Positions 36,555 through 45,077 are shown, counted from the first letter of the stretch. The stretch is 64,000 nt of DNA from Candidatus Phytoplasma meliae (GCF_016876135.2 NZ_JACAOD020000006.1:4210-68209), one strand, 5' to 3'. Program-made: numbers and translations. The notes: a model not told the origin generated them from the letters alone.

Positions 36555-38216
36555 TTATTCTTCTAAATGAGGTTTGCAAGTTTTAAAAAGTCGACCATGA
36601 ACATCATAAAGGTTAATTAAGCAAGTTTTAATTGATGTTCCAAAAAAATTAGTTCTAATTTTAAACCCTGTTAAGGGATTAAATTGAGTAATACTTTGAA
36701 TAAAACCATTGGGAGTCGTTTTAATTAAAAGACCCATTTTTTTTAATTCTTGCATTGAATAACCAAATTCTTTAATTAAATCAGAAGAGCAATTGAGATT
36801 TAAACATTGTTGAGGAGTTATTTTAAGGTTTCTTAATTCTAAGCCAATATTTGATAATTTAATTAATTCTTTTAATTTATATCCAGCTTTCAATAATTCT
36901 TGAATAGTCAATCCAGCATTTTTTAACTCTTGAAGGGTATAACCTGCTTCTTTTAAATCATGAATGCTAACCTTCGCAAAAACTAATTGTTGAATGGAAA
37001 AGCCTTGCTCCTTTAATTCTTTGACTGTATGCCCTAATTCGCGTAATTCTTGGGCTGTTAATTGTAATTTTTGAAGTTGTTCCAAAGAATAACCAGCATC
37101 TCTTAATTGCGGGATTGAAATTCCATTTTGGTTTAATTCCTCAGCACTAAAGAAAGCATCTTTTAATTCTTGTGGAGTATAATAAGCTTCCTGAAATAAT
37201 TGCTTTATTGAGTATGAAGCTTTTTTAATTTCTTCTAAAGAATAACCATAGTCTTTTAAATTTTTAGCACTAAAGCCAGCATCTTTTAATTCTTGTGGAG
37301 TATAACCTACTAATTTTAAATCATATAAATTTAACCCTGAATATCTTAATTGAACTGCACTAAAGCCAGCATCTTTTAATTCTTTCGTTGTGACCCCTAA
37401 ATAAAGCATTAATTCTTTAGCACTAAAGCCAGCTTGTTTTAATTGTAAAACAGTATATCCGCTTTCTATTTTGATTTTATTAACAGTATATTTAAAAGCT
37501 AATTCTAAAGGATTATAACCAATTTGGAGCAAATTAAAGACATTATATCCCTTTTTTTCTAATTCATCTAAAGTAACAAAATGTTTTTTAAAATCTTTAG
37601 CTTTAAAACCTATTTGCTGAAAAATCTTATTATCGAGTCCCCAATTGATTAATTCTTTTGGGTTGTAACCAGCTTGTTTTAAATCTTGGGGTAAATAACC
37701 AACTGCTATAAGTTCTTGAGGTAGATAACCAGCATTTTTTAAACTTTGCAAGGAATAATGTGCTAATTTTAATTCTTGCAGAGATAAACCTCCTGCTTTT
37801 AACTCTTTGGCGCTAAAGCCTGATTTTTTTAATTGTACAAGAGTATATCCTTTTTTAATTAATTCTTGAATATTGATCCCTTGTTCTTTTAAGATTTTAA
37901 TACAATTAGTTATTTTTTGCATTTTTTGTAATTGATTAATAGTGTATCCAAGATTTGTTAAAGTTTGAAGAGTAAATCCTAATTTTTTAAATTGTTCTAA
38001 TTGTGCTTTTTCTATTTCCGAGTTTTCATCAATTTTATTATCAATAAAAATTTCTTCTTTTTTAGGTACATCAGAATCAATATTTACTAATTCTTTGTTA
38101 TTTACCTTAGGAAAATTAAGGAATTCGGTAAGATCAAAAAATAAAATCATAAAAAACAATAAAATTATTAAAATAATGGCAATCCAACGTTTTTTTAAAA
38201 ATAAATTAATATTCAT
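36555..38216 (-). CDS. Membrane-anchored protein with about 41 ten-residue repeats
   Basis: 553 residues. KKR precedes one hydrophobic segment (WIAIILIILLFFMILFFDL, about residues 11-28), so it should be a signal-anchor with the rest outside the cell. After an acidic linker come about 41 tandem units of ten residues, consensus x-A-G-[FYL]-[ST]-x-x-[EQD]-L-[KR] (for example AGFSAKELKD, AGYTLQELKN), covering roughly residues 77-490. The C-terminus (ITQFNPLTGFKIRT, LINLYDVHGRLFKT) resembles the phytoplasma DUF2963 unit. I do not recognise an enzymatic domain. Such a solenoid suggests protein binding, perhaps to insect or plant factors. ATG at 38216 preferred over TTG at 38222. Its -10 TATAAT is at 38408-38413. 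Confidence 0.8.
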   Translation of the reverse strand: MNINLFLKKRWIAIILIILLFFMILFFDLTEFLNFPKVNNKELVNIDSDVPKKEEIFIDNKIDENSEIEKAQLEQFKKLGFTLQTLTNLGYTINQLQKMQKITNCIKILKEQGINIQELIKKGYTLVQLKKSGFSAKELKAGGLSLQELKLAHYSLQSLKNAGYLPQELIAVGYLPQDLKQAGYNPKELINWGLDNKIFQQIGFKAKDFKKHFVTLDELEKKGYNVFNLLQIGYNPLELAFKYTVNKIKIESGYTVLQLKQAGFSAKELMLYLGVTTKELKDAGFSAVQLRYSGLNLYDLKLVGYTPQELKDAGFSAKNLKDYGYSLEEIKKASYSIKQLFQEAYYTPQELKDAFFSAEELNQNGISIPQLRDAGYSLEQLQKLQLTAQELRELGHTVKELKEQGFSIQQLVFAKVSIHDLKEAGYTLQELKNAGLTIQELLKAGYKLKELIKLSNIGLELRNLKITPQQCLNLNCSSDLIKEFGYSMQELKKMGLLIKTTPNGFIQSITQFNPLTGFKIRTNFFGTSIKTCLINLYDVHGRLFKTCKPHLEE

Positions 38217-38520
38217 TATCAAAACATTTCTATTTTTAATTTCTATTTTAAAGTAACTAATATTTAAAATCTTTTTTTGATTTATTTGGGTTTAACTGTT
38301 TCTTTTTTGCTTCTTTTTTAAAGAGGTGAGAGAAAAAGAGTTAAAAGGGGGGAGGATAAAAGAAAATTAAAATATTAAAACAACAAGAAAGTAATAAATA
38401 CACTTATATTATAACTTATTTAAATCATCATTAAAACATTAATTATTGATAAAAATTTGGATTCTTAATTTGATATTTGTTGATAAATTTTATTTTTTTG
38501 GTACTTTAAATGTTAAAAAA

Positions 38521-38582
38521 AGGCCAATCTGAAGATTAGTCTGGGGTATAAAAAAAGAACTAATCTTTCAAGATTAGTTCTG
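38521..38582. repeat. Direct repeat copy 1 (3' terminator block)
   Basis: About 62 bases nearly identical to 39667-39731, including CAATCTGAAGATTAGTCTGG and GGTATAAAAAAAGAACTAAT. Each copy carries two hairpins and lies downstream of a - strand surface-protein gene. Confidence 0.88.
38557..38580 (-). terminator. Terminator of the split exported-protein gene
   Basis: GAACTAATCTT/AAGATTAGTTC, 11-bp perfect stem with a two-base loop (probably opens to four), followed on the - strand by T7. Confidence 0.88.
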
Positions 38583-38584
38583 AG

Positions 38585-38968
38585 TTAATTGTAGTCTGGG
38601 GAGACTTGGAGTATTTTACCATGCGGATGGTAATATGGGTTTCCATCAAAGGGAGTGGGTTTGATGTATACATATTTATTTCGGTTATAAACGAAATCTG
38701 ATTCTTTGCAGGATAGATATTTTTTTGAACGTTCATTAACGAGATTGTATTTTTTTAAAACATTTTCTACTTCGGTTTTGTTGGCGCAAGTTTTGATGTC
38801 GTTGTCGAGGTTTATTTCGTATTCCGAGTTTTTTATGACTTCGAATATATTGATTTTTTTGATGGGTTTTGCGTGGAATTCTATGGTTGTTGAAGCGATA
38901 TTGTTGTGATATGGGAAACTGGGGGCATTATTCAACAAGTTCAATTGGTATGTTAATTTTAACTCCAT
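38585..38968 (-). pseudogene. C-terminal part of a split exported protein (frameshifted continuation)
   Basis: Open frame of up to 127 codons overlapping the end of the upstream ORF (38928-39530) by 41 bases in another frame. Skipping one base at the upstream TAA (GAA-T-AAT-GCC) joins the frames, giving ...PIELVENAPSFPYHNN and then ASTTIEFHAKP, which reads like the closing strands of a beta-sandwich. The two parts share C-ending codons (AAC, ATC, ACC) unlike their neighbours. The internal ATG at 38968 has no ribosome-binding site of its own. It contains two Cys and ends VSPDYN. I read it as the 3' half of one gene, broken by a one-base insertion or read by frameshifting; a translationally coupled separate gene is the alternative. 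Confidence 0.55.
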
Positions 38969-39530
38969 TTTGATGCCATTCGTTGCGAAAAGTGTTTAAG
39001 TCAGTTTCTGTGAAACCTGATAATTCTTCCTCCTTTAAGGTTATTTTGATAGTTACGTCTTTAGCTTCTCCGGGTTTCATTGTTGGTTGATCTGAATTGT
39101 TATATTCTGTCTCTGTTCCGTTTTGGTTGTAGTAATATTTAATGTTTAACAATCTGTTTACTTGTTCTTTTAAGATTGCGTTATCGTTTTTTATTTTGAT
39201 TTCGTGTTTACCTATTTTTAGGTGTAATTTTCCTGTTTTTGATTGATTGGTTATTTTTGCTTGGTGATATATTTCTTTGGTTTCCTTTGTGTTGTCAAAG
39301 AGGATGGCATCTTTAGGGGTTAATGATAGGTTAGAGTTTGTTCCAACATTATCTAGTTTGATGATGTCTTGTTTGGAGGTTAATTTTACTGTAGTTTCGG
39401 TTGATTCTTTGGTTTTGTGATATTGACTAATGGCGAATACTCCACCGAATAATGCTCCCGTAGTTAGGGTAATAATTGAAATGAAGATAATTGGTTTTTT
39501 TAATGTGTTTTTAATTTTAATAAAATTCAT
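38928..39530 (-). CDS. Exported protein, TasA/CalY-like N-terminal part, poly(A)-spacer promoter
   Basis: 200 codons. The N-terminus is basic (MNFIKIKNTLKKP) followed by a hydrophobic segment IIFISIITLTTGALFGGVFA and then ISQYHKTKESTE, similar in layout to the leader of camelysin/TasA proteins (hydrophobic, GG-x-FA, then charged). The middle is polar with MKPGEAKDVTIKITL, like the KPG-x-S-x-x-V strand of such beta-sandwiches; the family link is tentative. Product would be extracellular. AAAGGAG lies ten bases before the ATG. The promoter has a 14-A spacer tract (39574-39600). The frame stops at 38928, and the C-terminal strands continue in another frame. Codon use is richer in C-ending codons than the neighbours, hinting at transfer. 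Confidence 0.65.
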   Translation of the reverse strand: MNFIKIKNTLKKPIIFISIITLTTGALFGGVFAISQYHKTKESTETTVKLTSKQDIIKLDNVGTNSNLSLTPKDAILFDNTKETKEIYHQAKITNQSKTGKLHLKIGKHEIKIKNDNAILKEQVNRLLNIKYYYNQNGTETEYNNSDQPTMKPGEAKDVTIKITLKEEELSGFTETDLNTFRNEWHQNGVKINIPIELVE

Positions 39531-39573
39531 GTTTTTATTTCTCCTTTATTTAGTATTTAATCATACATTTTCT

Positions 39574-39600
39574 ATTATACTCTTTTTTTTTTTTTTGCAA
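39574..39600 (-). promoter_or_regulatory. Promoter with a poly(A)14 tract between -35 and -10
   Basis: Leftwards: TTGCAA (39595-39600, four of six to TTGACA), a run of 14 A (39596 down to 39583, two shared with the -35), GAG, TATAAT (39574-39579), then a leader of about 36 bases to AAAGGAG and the ATG at 39530. The spacer is 15 bases as sequenced, two short of the optimum. Changes in A-tract length would retune spacing. Confidence 0.75.
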
Positions 39601-39666
39601 GAGTATTGCTTGGCTTTGGGTTTTTTAGTGGAGGTTGTTACGTGTGTGTTGTGTGTATTGTTGATA

Positions 39667-39731
39667 CGCCTAATCTGAAGATTAGTCTGGGGTATAAAAA
39701 AAGAACTAATCTTTTCAAGATTAGTTCTGGG
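39667..39731. repeat. Direct repeat copy 2 (3' terminator block)
   Basis: Differs from 38521-38582 by a few substitutions and one extra T in the hairpin loop. It follows the spiralin-like repeat gene on the - strand. Confidence 0.88.
39703..39727 (-). terminator. Terminator of the spiralin-like repeat gene
   Basis: GAACTAATCTT/AAGATTAGTTC with a three-base loop, followed on the - strand by T7, about 145 bases after the stop codon. Confidence 0.8.
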
Positions 39732-39782
39732 GAGTTAGAGTGGATTGTTTATTTTGTTTTAAATATTTTATTTATTTTTTTA

Positions 39783-39802
39783 AGTTTAAAATTAATTGTA
39801 TG
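39783..39802 (+). repeat. 20-base core shared with 19777-19796
   Basis: Identical core AGTTTAAAATTAATTGTATG with flanking similarity, 20 kb away from its partner and again in a spacer. Confidence 0.8.
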
Positions 39803-39874
39803 TAAAATCGTTCTTTTCAGTTTTCACATTTCTTCACTTTTATTATGTACAAGAGAGAACGTTTTTTGTTATTT

Positions 39875-41167
39875 TTATGAATTTAACTTGTTTTTCCTTT
39901 TAATGATAATAATAGCAATTAGAAAGATTAAAAGAAGGAAGAAAAAAAAGAAGAGGAAAAAGAAAAGATAAGTATAAAACGTTCTTATTTTAAATGTAAC
40001 TGTTGTATGATAGTTATCATAGGAAATTAAAGCCTTATTTGTTTCTATCTTAATTACTTTAATACTCTCTTTAATTAAACCTTGATTTTCTTCATATAAA
40101 GCGTTAATAATAGTATTTTGATGATTATTCTTTAATTTCTTTTTAATTGAAGGTTTAATATAGATAAAAGTGACTGCTTGTTCTTTTTGTTGCTTAATAG
40201 TAATAAAAGCTTTATTGGTTTCTATCTTCAACACCCTAAGATTATCTTTCTCTTTTAATAAATCAGGATTATTAATAAGAAGAGCATCGATAATAGTAGT
40301 ATCTTGTATGTTATCTACAATCCCTAAATTAGTCTTGGTAATAATAATAAGAGGTTGTATTGTAAAGGTTACTATAATAGTATCTTCACATCCTTGGTAT
40401 TCTACTTGTGCTTGATTATTTCTTATCTTAGTAACTGTCAGATTATCTTTTAATAAAGCAGGATTCTTCTGGCAAATAGCATTTATAATGGTGTCTTCTT
40501 TGTTATCATCTATTATACCCAATTCTTTATTATTAAGTAATTCTTCTAATAAAACCTTAGTATCAATATAATTAAAGATAACTTCTTCTTGGCTTACTAC
40601 TCTTTTAGCATCATTTTCTGATCTTACTTTAAGATGATTAGAACGAGTCTTTACAAGTATACATTCATCAAGAGTTAATGTATCTTCTATCTGTAATAAT
40701 TTATTTAATAATAATTGCTTATTAGGGTTCTTCCTTTCTTCTAAAGATAAAGTTATTTTAGTTGCTAATGGTTTTAAGTATTTTTCTAACTTCAAAGGTT
40801 TACTATCTTTGATATAGTATCTTACTATAACACTTCCCAAGCAATCATCATGGCATACCTTTGCTGCAGGAATTCTAATAGTATTTATCATCAAAGGAGT
40901 AATCTTAAAACCATCTTTACTTAAAGTAATTCCTTTAGATAATATTTGATTAATAATAGTATCATTACTATCATCTTGGATTCCTAATAAATCCCTTTGT
41001 AAAGGAAGTATCTTATCTTCTATCTTATCCTTATCTCCTTGATTAATGGAGTTATCTAAGGGATAAACATTAACTAATAAAAACATAATAAAACTAATTA
41101 ATATCATTAAGATATATACTTTATTCTTTATAATTAATTGCTTATTATGACTACCAAAATAAGTCAT
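39875..41167 (-). CDS. TM-anchored surface protein with spiralin-like repeats
   Basis: 430 residues. A hydrophobic N-terminal segment (about 17-36, VYILMILISFIMFLLV) works as signal or anchor, and a C-terminal one (about 398-420) is followed by KRKNK, the stop-transfer pattern of a protein whose bulk is outside. Between them are about four units of 50-60 residues: LGI.DD...TIINAI, then NP.LL, then V.KI..N.A.I and VTF.I (for example EDTIINAICQKNPALLKDN). This layout matches repeats in Spiroplasma lipoproteins and spiralin-like proteins as I know them. Likely an adhesin or surface coat. No lipobox Cys. The ATG at 41167 has AGAAAGG too far upstream (about 25 bases), so the start is not certain. 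Confidence 0.72.
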   Translation of the reverse strand: MTYFGSHNKQLIIKNKVYILMILISFIMFLLVNVYPLDNSINQGDKDKIEDKILPLQRDLLGIQDDSNDTIINQILSKGITLSKDGFKITPLMINTIRIPAAKVCHDDCLGSVIVRYYIKDSKPLKLEKYLKPLATKITLSLEERKNPNKQLLLNKLLQIEDTLTLDECILVKTRSNHLKVRSENDAKRVVSQEEVIFNYIDTKVLLEELLNNKELGIIDDNKEDTIINAICQKNPALLKDNLTVTKIRNNQAQVEYQGCEDTIIVTFTIQPLIIITKTNLGIVDNIQDTTIIDALLINNPDLLKEKDNLRVLKIETNKAFITIKQQKEQAVTFIYIKPSIKKKLKNNHQNTIINALYEENQGLIKESIKVIKIETNKALISYDNYHTTVTFKIRTFYTYLFFFLFFFFFLLLIFLIAIIIIKRKNKLNS

Positions 41168-41595
41168 ATCAAAAAAAACTATTTATTTTACCTTTCTATT
41201 TCTAATTTCTAATTTTATAGTATGTATGTATATTATTTATATATATGTTTGCATATATAAACATGTACGTATGTATTTATATATTTATATGTATTTATAT
41301 AGGGGTTTAAATGGTTTTTTATATATTGTTTGTAACTATTTACATACTATTCATATATATAATAATATCTAATACTTATATATACTTAGTAACTATTATA
41401 TGCTTTATATATAAGCGTTTAATATATACATTTATACTTGATATACTATAATTTAACTATTTAATATTCAACAATACTGACTCTCTATTTCCTTATTATC
41501 AAATGATAATAATGATGTTATTAATTATATTATACACGGAAACTATCTTTTTTGTTATAATGATTGGTACACATTAAAAAAGGGAACAAAGAGGA
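41168..41595. other. Divergent intergenic region with alternating TA/TG tracts
   Basis: About 430 bases between the surface-protein gene and uvrA. Nearly all A/T with alternating pyrimidine-purine blocks (TATATATG, GTACGTATGTAT) at 41215-41310 and a hairpin ATGTTT/AAACAT. Contains the uvrA promoter (41553-41561). No gene. Confidence 0.6.
41553..41561 (+). promoter_or_regulatory. Extended -10 promoter of uvrA
   Basis: TGTTATAAT, ending 34 bases before the uvrA start. No strong -35. Confidence 0.65.
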
Positions 41596-44535
41596 ATGAA
41601 GAAAACAAAAGAGTATCATCAATTCATTAAAATCCGCGGTGCACGCGAAAATAATTTAAAAAACATTAATCTTGATATTCCTAAAAATAAACTAGTTGTC
41701 ATTACTGGATTATCTGGTTCTGGTAAATCCTCTTTAGCTTTTGATACCCTATATCAAGAAGGTAAAAGAAGATATGTTGAATCATTAAGTGCTTATGCTA
41801 GACAATTTTTAGGTAATTTTGAAAAACCAGATGTTGATAGCATTGAAGGTTTAAGCCCTTCTATTAGCATTGACCAAAAAACTACTTCTCATAATCCCCG
41901 TTCTACTGTAGGAACTATTACTGAAATTTATGATTATTTAAGATTAATTTATGCTAATATTAGTATCCCTTATCATCCTCTTAAAAAGATAGCTTTAGAA
42001 AAACAAACTATTGAACAAATGATCACTAAAATTGAAGAAACATGCAATCAAACTATGGTTATCATTTTAGCCCCTATCATTGAAAGACAAAAGGGGAGCC
42101 ATAGAAAAACTTTGGACAAATTATTACAAGATGGTTTTTTAAGAGTACGGATTAATGAAGAAATAAGTTTAATTAATGAAGCCAAACCTTTAATCAAAAA
42201 TCAATATCATAGCATTGAAGTTGTCGTTGACCGTATCTTAATTAATGCAGATAATCAAACAAGACTTTATGAAGCCTTAGAGCAAGCCTTAAAATTAACT
42301 CAAGGAAAAGTCTTTGTTATGCCTTATCACAAGGAAAATCACAAGGGAAATAATGATAACAAGGGGGGTAAGGAAAATCATATTTTAAAATTAAACAGTC
42401 ATTATCATCTAGAAGGAATGGATTATGATGTTCCTTTAAAAGAAGCACGTATCTTTTCCTTTAATACTCCCTTAGGAGCATGTAGCAATTGTAAAGGAAT
42501 AGGAGTTAAAGGACGTATTAATTATGAAAAGATCATTGATATCAACAAATCTTTAAACGATGGTGCTATTTTAATCAACCAAGAAATGAAGCAAAAAGAT
42601 AAAATTAAACAAATATGTAAACATTATCAAATTGATATGAATATCCCTTTAAAGTACTTAGAAACATCTAAGTTAGAAATATTACTTTATGGTTCTTTAG
42701 AACAACAAGAATATTTTTATACTAATCAAAAAGATTTAACTAAGCAAGCTCAAAAATCAAGTCAAACTAATTTCTTTGAAGGAATATTCAATCATGCTCT
42801 TCTTCAATTTGTAAATTCCTTAGATCATCAAAATCAAACTTATCATCAAATAAGTTATTATAACTATTTAGATAATCTTATGATGGAAAAAAAATGCCCT
42901 ATTTGTCAAGGACAAAAATTAAATCAAGGAGCTTTACTCTTTAAAATTAATAATCTTAATATTTATGAATTAACTACTTTATCAATTGATGAACTAATTA
43001 CCTTTTTAAAAGAATTAACCCTAACCCCTGAAGAAACTAAAATTATTAATTTAGCTTTTTTAGAAGTGATCCAACGTTTAACCTTTTTACAAGAAATTGG
43101 ACTTGGTTATTTAACCTTAGCACGCAGTGGTAACACTTTATCAGGAGGAGAAGCTCAAAGAATTCGTTTAGCTACTCAAATTGGTTCTAAATTATCAGGA
43201 GTATTATATGTGCTAGATGAACCTTCAATTGGTTTACATCAAAAAGATAATGATTTATTAATTAATTCTTTAAAAAAAATGTGTCATTTAGGGAATTCTT
43301 TAATTGTAGTAGAACATGATCATGATACTATGTTAGCAGCTGATTATTTAATTGATATTGGCCCTAAAGCAGGTCTTTTAGGAGGAGAAGTGCAAGCTGC
43401 AGGAACACCACAAGAAGTAATGCGAAATCCTAATAGTTTAACAGGAAAATATTTAGCTGGTACTCTTACTATTAATATTCCTCAACAAAGAAGACCTTTT
43501 AATGAAAGATATTTATTAGTTACTAATGCTTGTAAAAATAATTTAAAAAACATTGATGTTGCTTTCCCCATGGAAAATTTAACAGTAGTAACAGGAGTAT
43601 CTGGTTCTGGTAAATCTACTTTAGTCAATGATGTTTTATTAAAGGGGTTGCAACTGGGAATTCAAAATCAACATCATTTTCACAATAGTGTCTTACAAGA
43701 AAAAGAAGAAAAACAAACAATAGAACCAAATAAAGTTAACGATTTTAACCATATCACCAAAATAGTAGAAATATCACAATCACCTATCGGCAAAACCCCT
43801 AGAAGCAATCCTGTTACTTATACAGGCGTTTTTGACGAAATTAGAGATTTATATACTCAAATCCCCGAAGCTCAAATCAAAGGTTATCAAAAAGGACGCT
43901 TTTCTTTCAATGTCAAAGGAGGAAGATGCGAAGCTTGTTCTGGTGACGGAGTCAAAAAGATTTCTATGAATTTCTTACCTGATGTTTATGTCAAATGTGA
44001 AAGTTGCCAAGGAACAAGATATCAAAAAGAAACTTTAAAAATTAAATACAAAGGCAAAAGCATTGCAGATATCCTCAATATGAATATTGATGAAGGAGTA
44101 ACTTTTTTCAAAAACCATCCCAAAATTAAACATCCCTTAGAAATATTACAAAAAGTAGGATTAGGATATATTAAATTAGGACAATCATCTCCTACTTTAT
44201 CAGGAGGAGAATCACAAAGAGTCAAATTAGCTAGTGAATTAAATAAAAGTATTGTTAAAGGGGCTTTATATATCCTAGATGAACCGACTACTGGTTTGCA
44301 TTCAGAAGATGTCAAACAATTAATTGATGTCTTACAACATATGGTAGATCAAAATGCTACTATTATCGTCATTGAACATAATTTAGATATTATTAAAAAT
44401 GCTGATTATATTATTGATTTAGGACCTGAAGGAGGAGCTAAAGGAGGTTATTTAGTAGCAACAGGAACCCCTGAAGAAATCAGCAAACACAAAAGTAGTT
44501 ATACAGGCAAATATTTAAAAAAGATCCTCAGTTAG
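41596..44535 (+). CDS. uvrA: Excinuclease ABC subunit A
   Basis: Damage-recognition ATPase of nucleotide excision repair; works with UvrB and UvrC, which are not in this window. 979 residues with two ABC modules: Walker [14 protein letters not shown] near residue 35, zinc motifs CSNC...CPIC, signature [12 protein letters not shown], second Walker [14 protein letters not shown] near residue 673, zinc CEAC...CESC and signature [12 protein letters not shown] with [14 protein letters not shown] precedes the ATG. It is flanked on both sides by surface/secreted-protein genes. The stop codon lies within a terminator hairpin. Confidence 0.98.
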   Translation: MKKTKEYHQFIKIRGARENNLKNINLDIPKNKLVVITGLSGSGKSSLAFDTLYQEGKRRYVESLSAYARQFLGNFEKPDVDSIEGLSPSISIDQKTTSHNPRSTVGTITEIYDYLRLIYANISIPYHPLKKIALEKQTIEQMITKIEETCNQTMVIILAPIIERQKGSHRKTLDKLLQDGFLRVRINEEISLINEAKPLIKNQYHSIEVVVDRILINADNQTRLYEALEQALKLTQGKVFVMPYHKENHKGNNDNKGGKENHILKLNSHYHLEGMDYDVPLKEARIFSFNTPLGACSNCKGIGVKGRINYEKIIDINKSLNDGAILINQEMKQKDKIKQICKHYQIDMNIPLKYLETSKLEILLYGSLEQQEYFYTNQKDLTKQAQKSSQTNFFEGIFNHALLQFVNSLDHQNQTYHQISYYNYLDNLMMEKKCPICQGQKLNQGALLFKINNLNIYELTTLSIDELITFLKELTLTPEETKIINLAFLEVIQRLTFLQEIGLGYLTLARSGNTLSGGEAQRIRLATQIGSKLSGVLYVLDEPSIGLHQKDNDLLINSLKKMCHLGNSLIVVEHDHDTMLAADYLIDIGPKAGLLGGEVQAAGTPQEVMRNPNSLTGKYLAGTLTINIPQQRRPFNERYLLVTNACKNNLKNIDVAFPMENLTVVTGVSGSGKSTLVNDVLLKGLQLGIQNQHHFHNSVLQEKEEKQTIEPNKVNDFNHITKIVEISQSPIGKTPRSNPVTYTGVFDEIRDLYTQIPEAQIKGYQKGRFSFNVKGGRCEACSGDGVKKISMNFLPDVYVKCESCQGTRYQKETLKIKYKGKSIADILNMNIDEGVTFFKNHPKIKHPLEILQKVGLGYIKLGQSSPTLSGGESQRVKLASELNKSIVKGALYILDEPTTGLHSEDVKQLIDVLQHMVDQNATIIVIEHNLDIIKNADYIIDLGPEGGAKGGYLVATGTPEEISKHKSSYTGKYLKKILS

Positions 44536-44567
44536 ACTAAAAGGTTAGACTTTTTAGTTGAACTGAG
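44527..44567 (+). terminator. uvrA terminator hairpin; dispersed motif copy 3 of 3
   Basis: CTCAGTT and CTAAAA pair with TTTTAG and AACTGAG in a two-part stem. The first 29 bases are the third copy of the motif at 2672 and 19663; only this copy has the right-hand arm AACTGAG. Includes the uvrA stop codon. Confidence 0.7.
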
Positions 44568-44663
44568 CTTTCAAAAAAATAGATATTATTTGAATTTGAA
44601 AAACGATATCTTCTCTTTTGAGAAAACAAAATAGCAAATTAATATAAAGGAATTTTTATAAGA

Positions 44664-45056
44664 TTGATAAAATTAAAAAAAGAAATAATGAAGATTATTT
44701 TAATCATGTTAATAGGATTAGTGTTAACTACTAAAAACTATGTCATGGGAATGGAAAATAAGCCAGATAAACAAGTATATCAAGAAGAAGAAATAAAATT
44801 ACTACAACTTTTATTAGATAAAAAAGCATTATTAGAAGAAATTGTTAAACTTCGTAAAAAAATTTTAAAAGAAGGGACCATTAACGAAAGAAGAAAGATT
44901 ACAATATTAGAACAACAAAATTATCAATTACATTTAGCAATATCACAAATTCAAGCTTTAAAGAAGCCTTCTATTTTAAAAAATAATATCATTCAAAAAC
45001 AAGGTCATAATAAAAAAGTAAGGTTTAATTTAGTCCCTCAAGTTAAAATAATATAA
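44664..45056 (+). CDS. Secreted effector candidate with SVM-type signal sequence
   Basis: 130 residues. N-terminus basic, then hydrophobic IILIMLIGLVLTT and KNYVMGMEN, which fits the sequence-variable mosaic (SVM) leader of phytoplasma secreted proteins, typically ending QVMAM(D/E)N. Cleavage would be near VMG, leaving about 100 residues rich in Lys/Glu with heptad-like stretches (EEEIKLLQLLLDKKALLEEIVKL, split by cleavage of the leader), so probably helical/coiled-coil. Small helical SVM proteins of aster yellows phytoplasmas (SAP11, SAP54 type) act in plant cells; the target of this one cannot be read. TTG start at 44664 with AAAGG 13 bases upstream; ATG at 44688 is the alternative. A terminator follows at 45078. 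Confidence 0.75.
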   Translation: MIKLKKEIMKIILIMLIGLVLTTKNYVMGMENKPDKQVYQEEEIKLLQLLLDKKALLEEIVKLRKKILKEGTINERRKITILEQQNYQLHLAISQIQALKKPSILKNNIIQKQGHNKKVRFNLVPQVKII

Positions 45057-45077
45057 AAAAAGTTAAGGAATAATCAC

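Larger units (their letters stand above)
38217..38584. other. Intergenic region with promoter, purine-rich leader and terminator repeat
   Basis: About 370 bases. Contains the -10 TATAAT (38408-38413, - strand) and a leader of about 185 bases for the repeat-protein gene, which has a C6 run (G6 on + strand, 38347-38352) in a polypyrimidine stretch, then the repeat/terminator block at 38521-38582. Confidence 0.6.
39531..39874. other. Intergenic region with A14 promoter and second terminator repeat
   Basis: Contains the promoter of the split gene (39574-39600), a T/G-rich stretch, the second copy of the 62-base repeat (39667-39731) and a block shared with the glnS-argS spacer (39783-39802). No convincing gene; a 121-codon + strand ORF ending in a Lys-Arg run is antisense to the TM tail of the next gene. 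Confidence 0.6.

Noticed and set aside
36555..38216. Leucine-rich repeat or pentapeptide repeat assignment
   Set aside because: The period is ten residues with A-G-[FY]-[ST]...E-L-K, which fits neither the 20-24-residue LRR nor the A(D/N)Lxx pentapeptide pattern.
38706..38909. 67-codon + strand ORF inside the split exported-protein gene
   Set aside because: Opposite-strand shadow of a frame with consistent codon use.
39606..39971. 121-codon + strand ORF ending in a run of Lys and Arg
   Set aside because: Its 3' part is antisense to the Phe/Leu-rich TM tail of the spiralin-like gene and the rest covers a terminator repeat; no ribosome-binding site.
41215..41310. Alternating TA/TG tract as replication origin or Z-DNA
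   Set aside because: No DnaA boxes, no dnaA/dnaN nearby; most likely low-complexity spacer.
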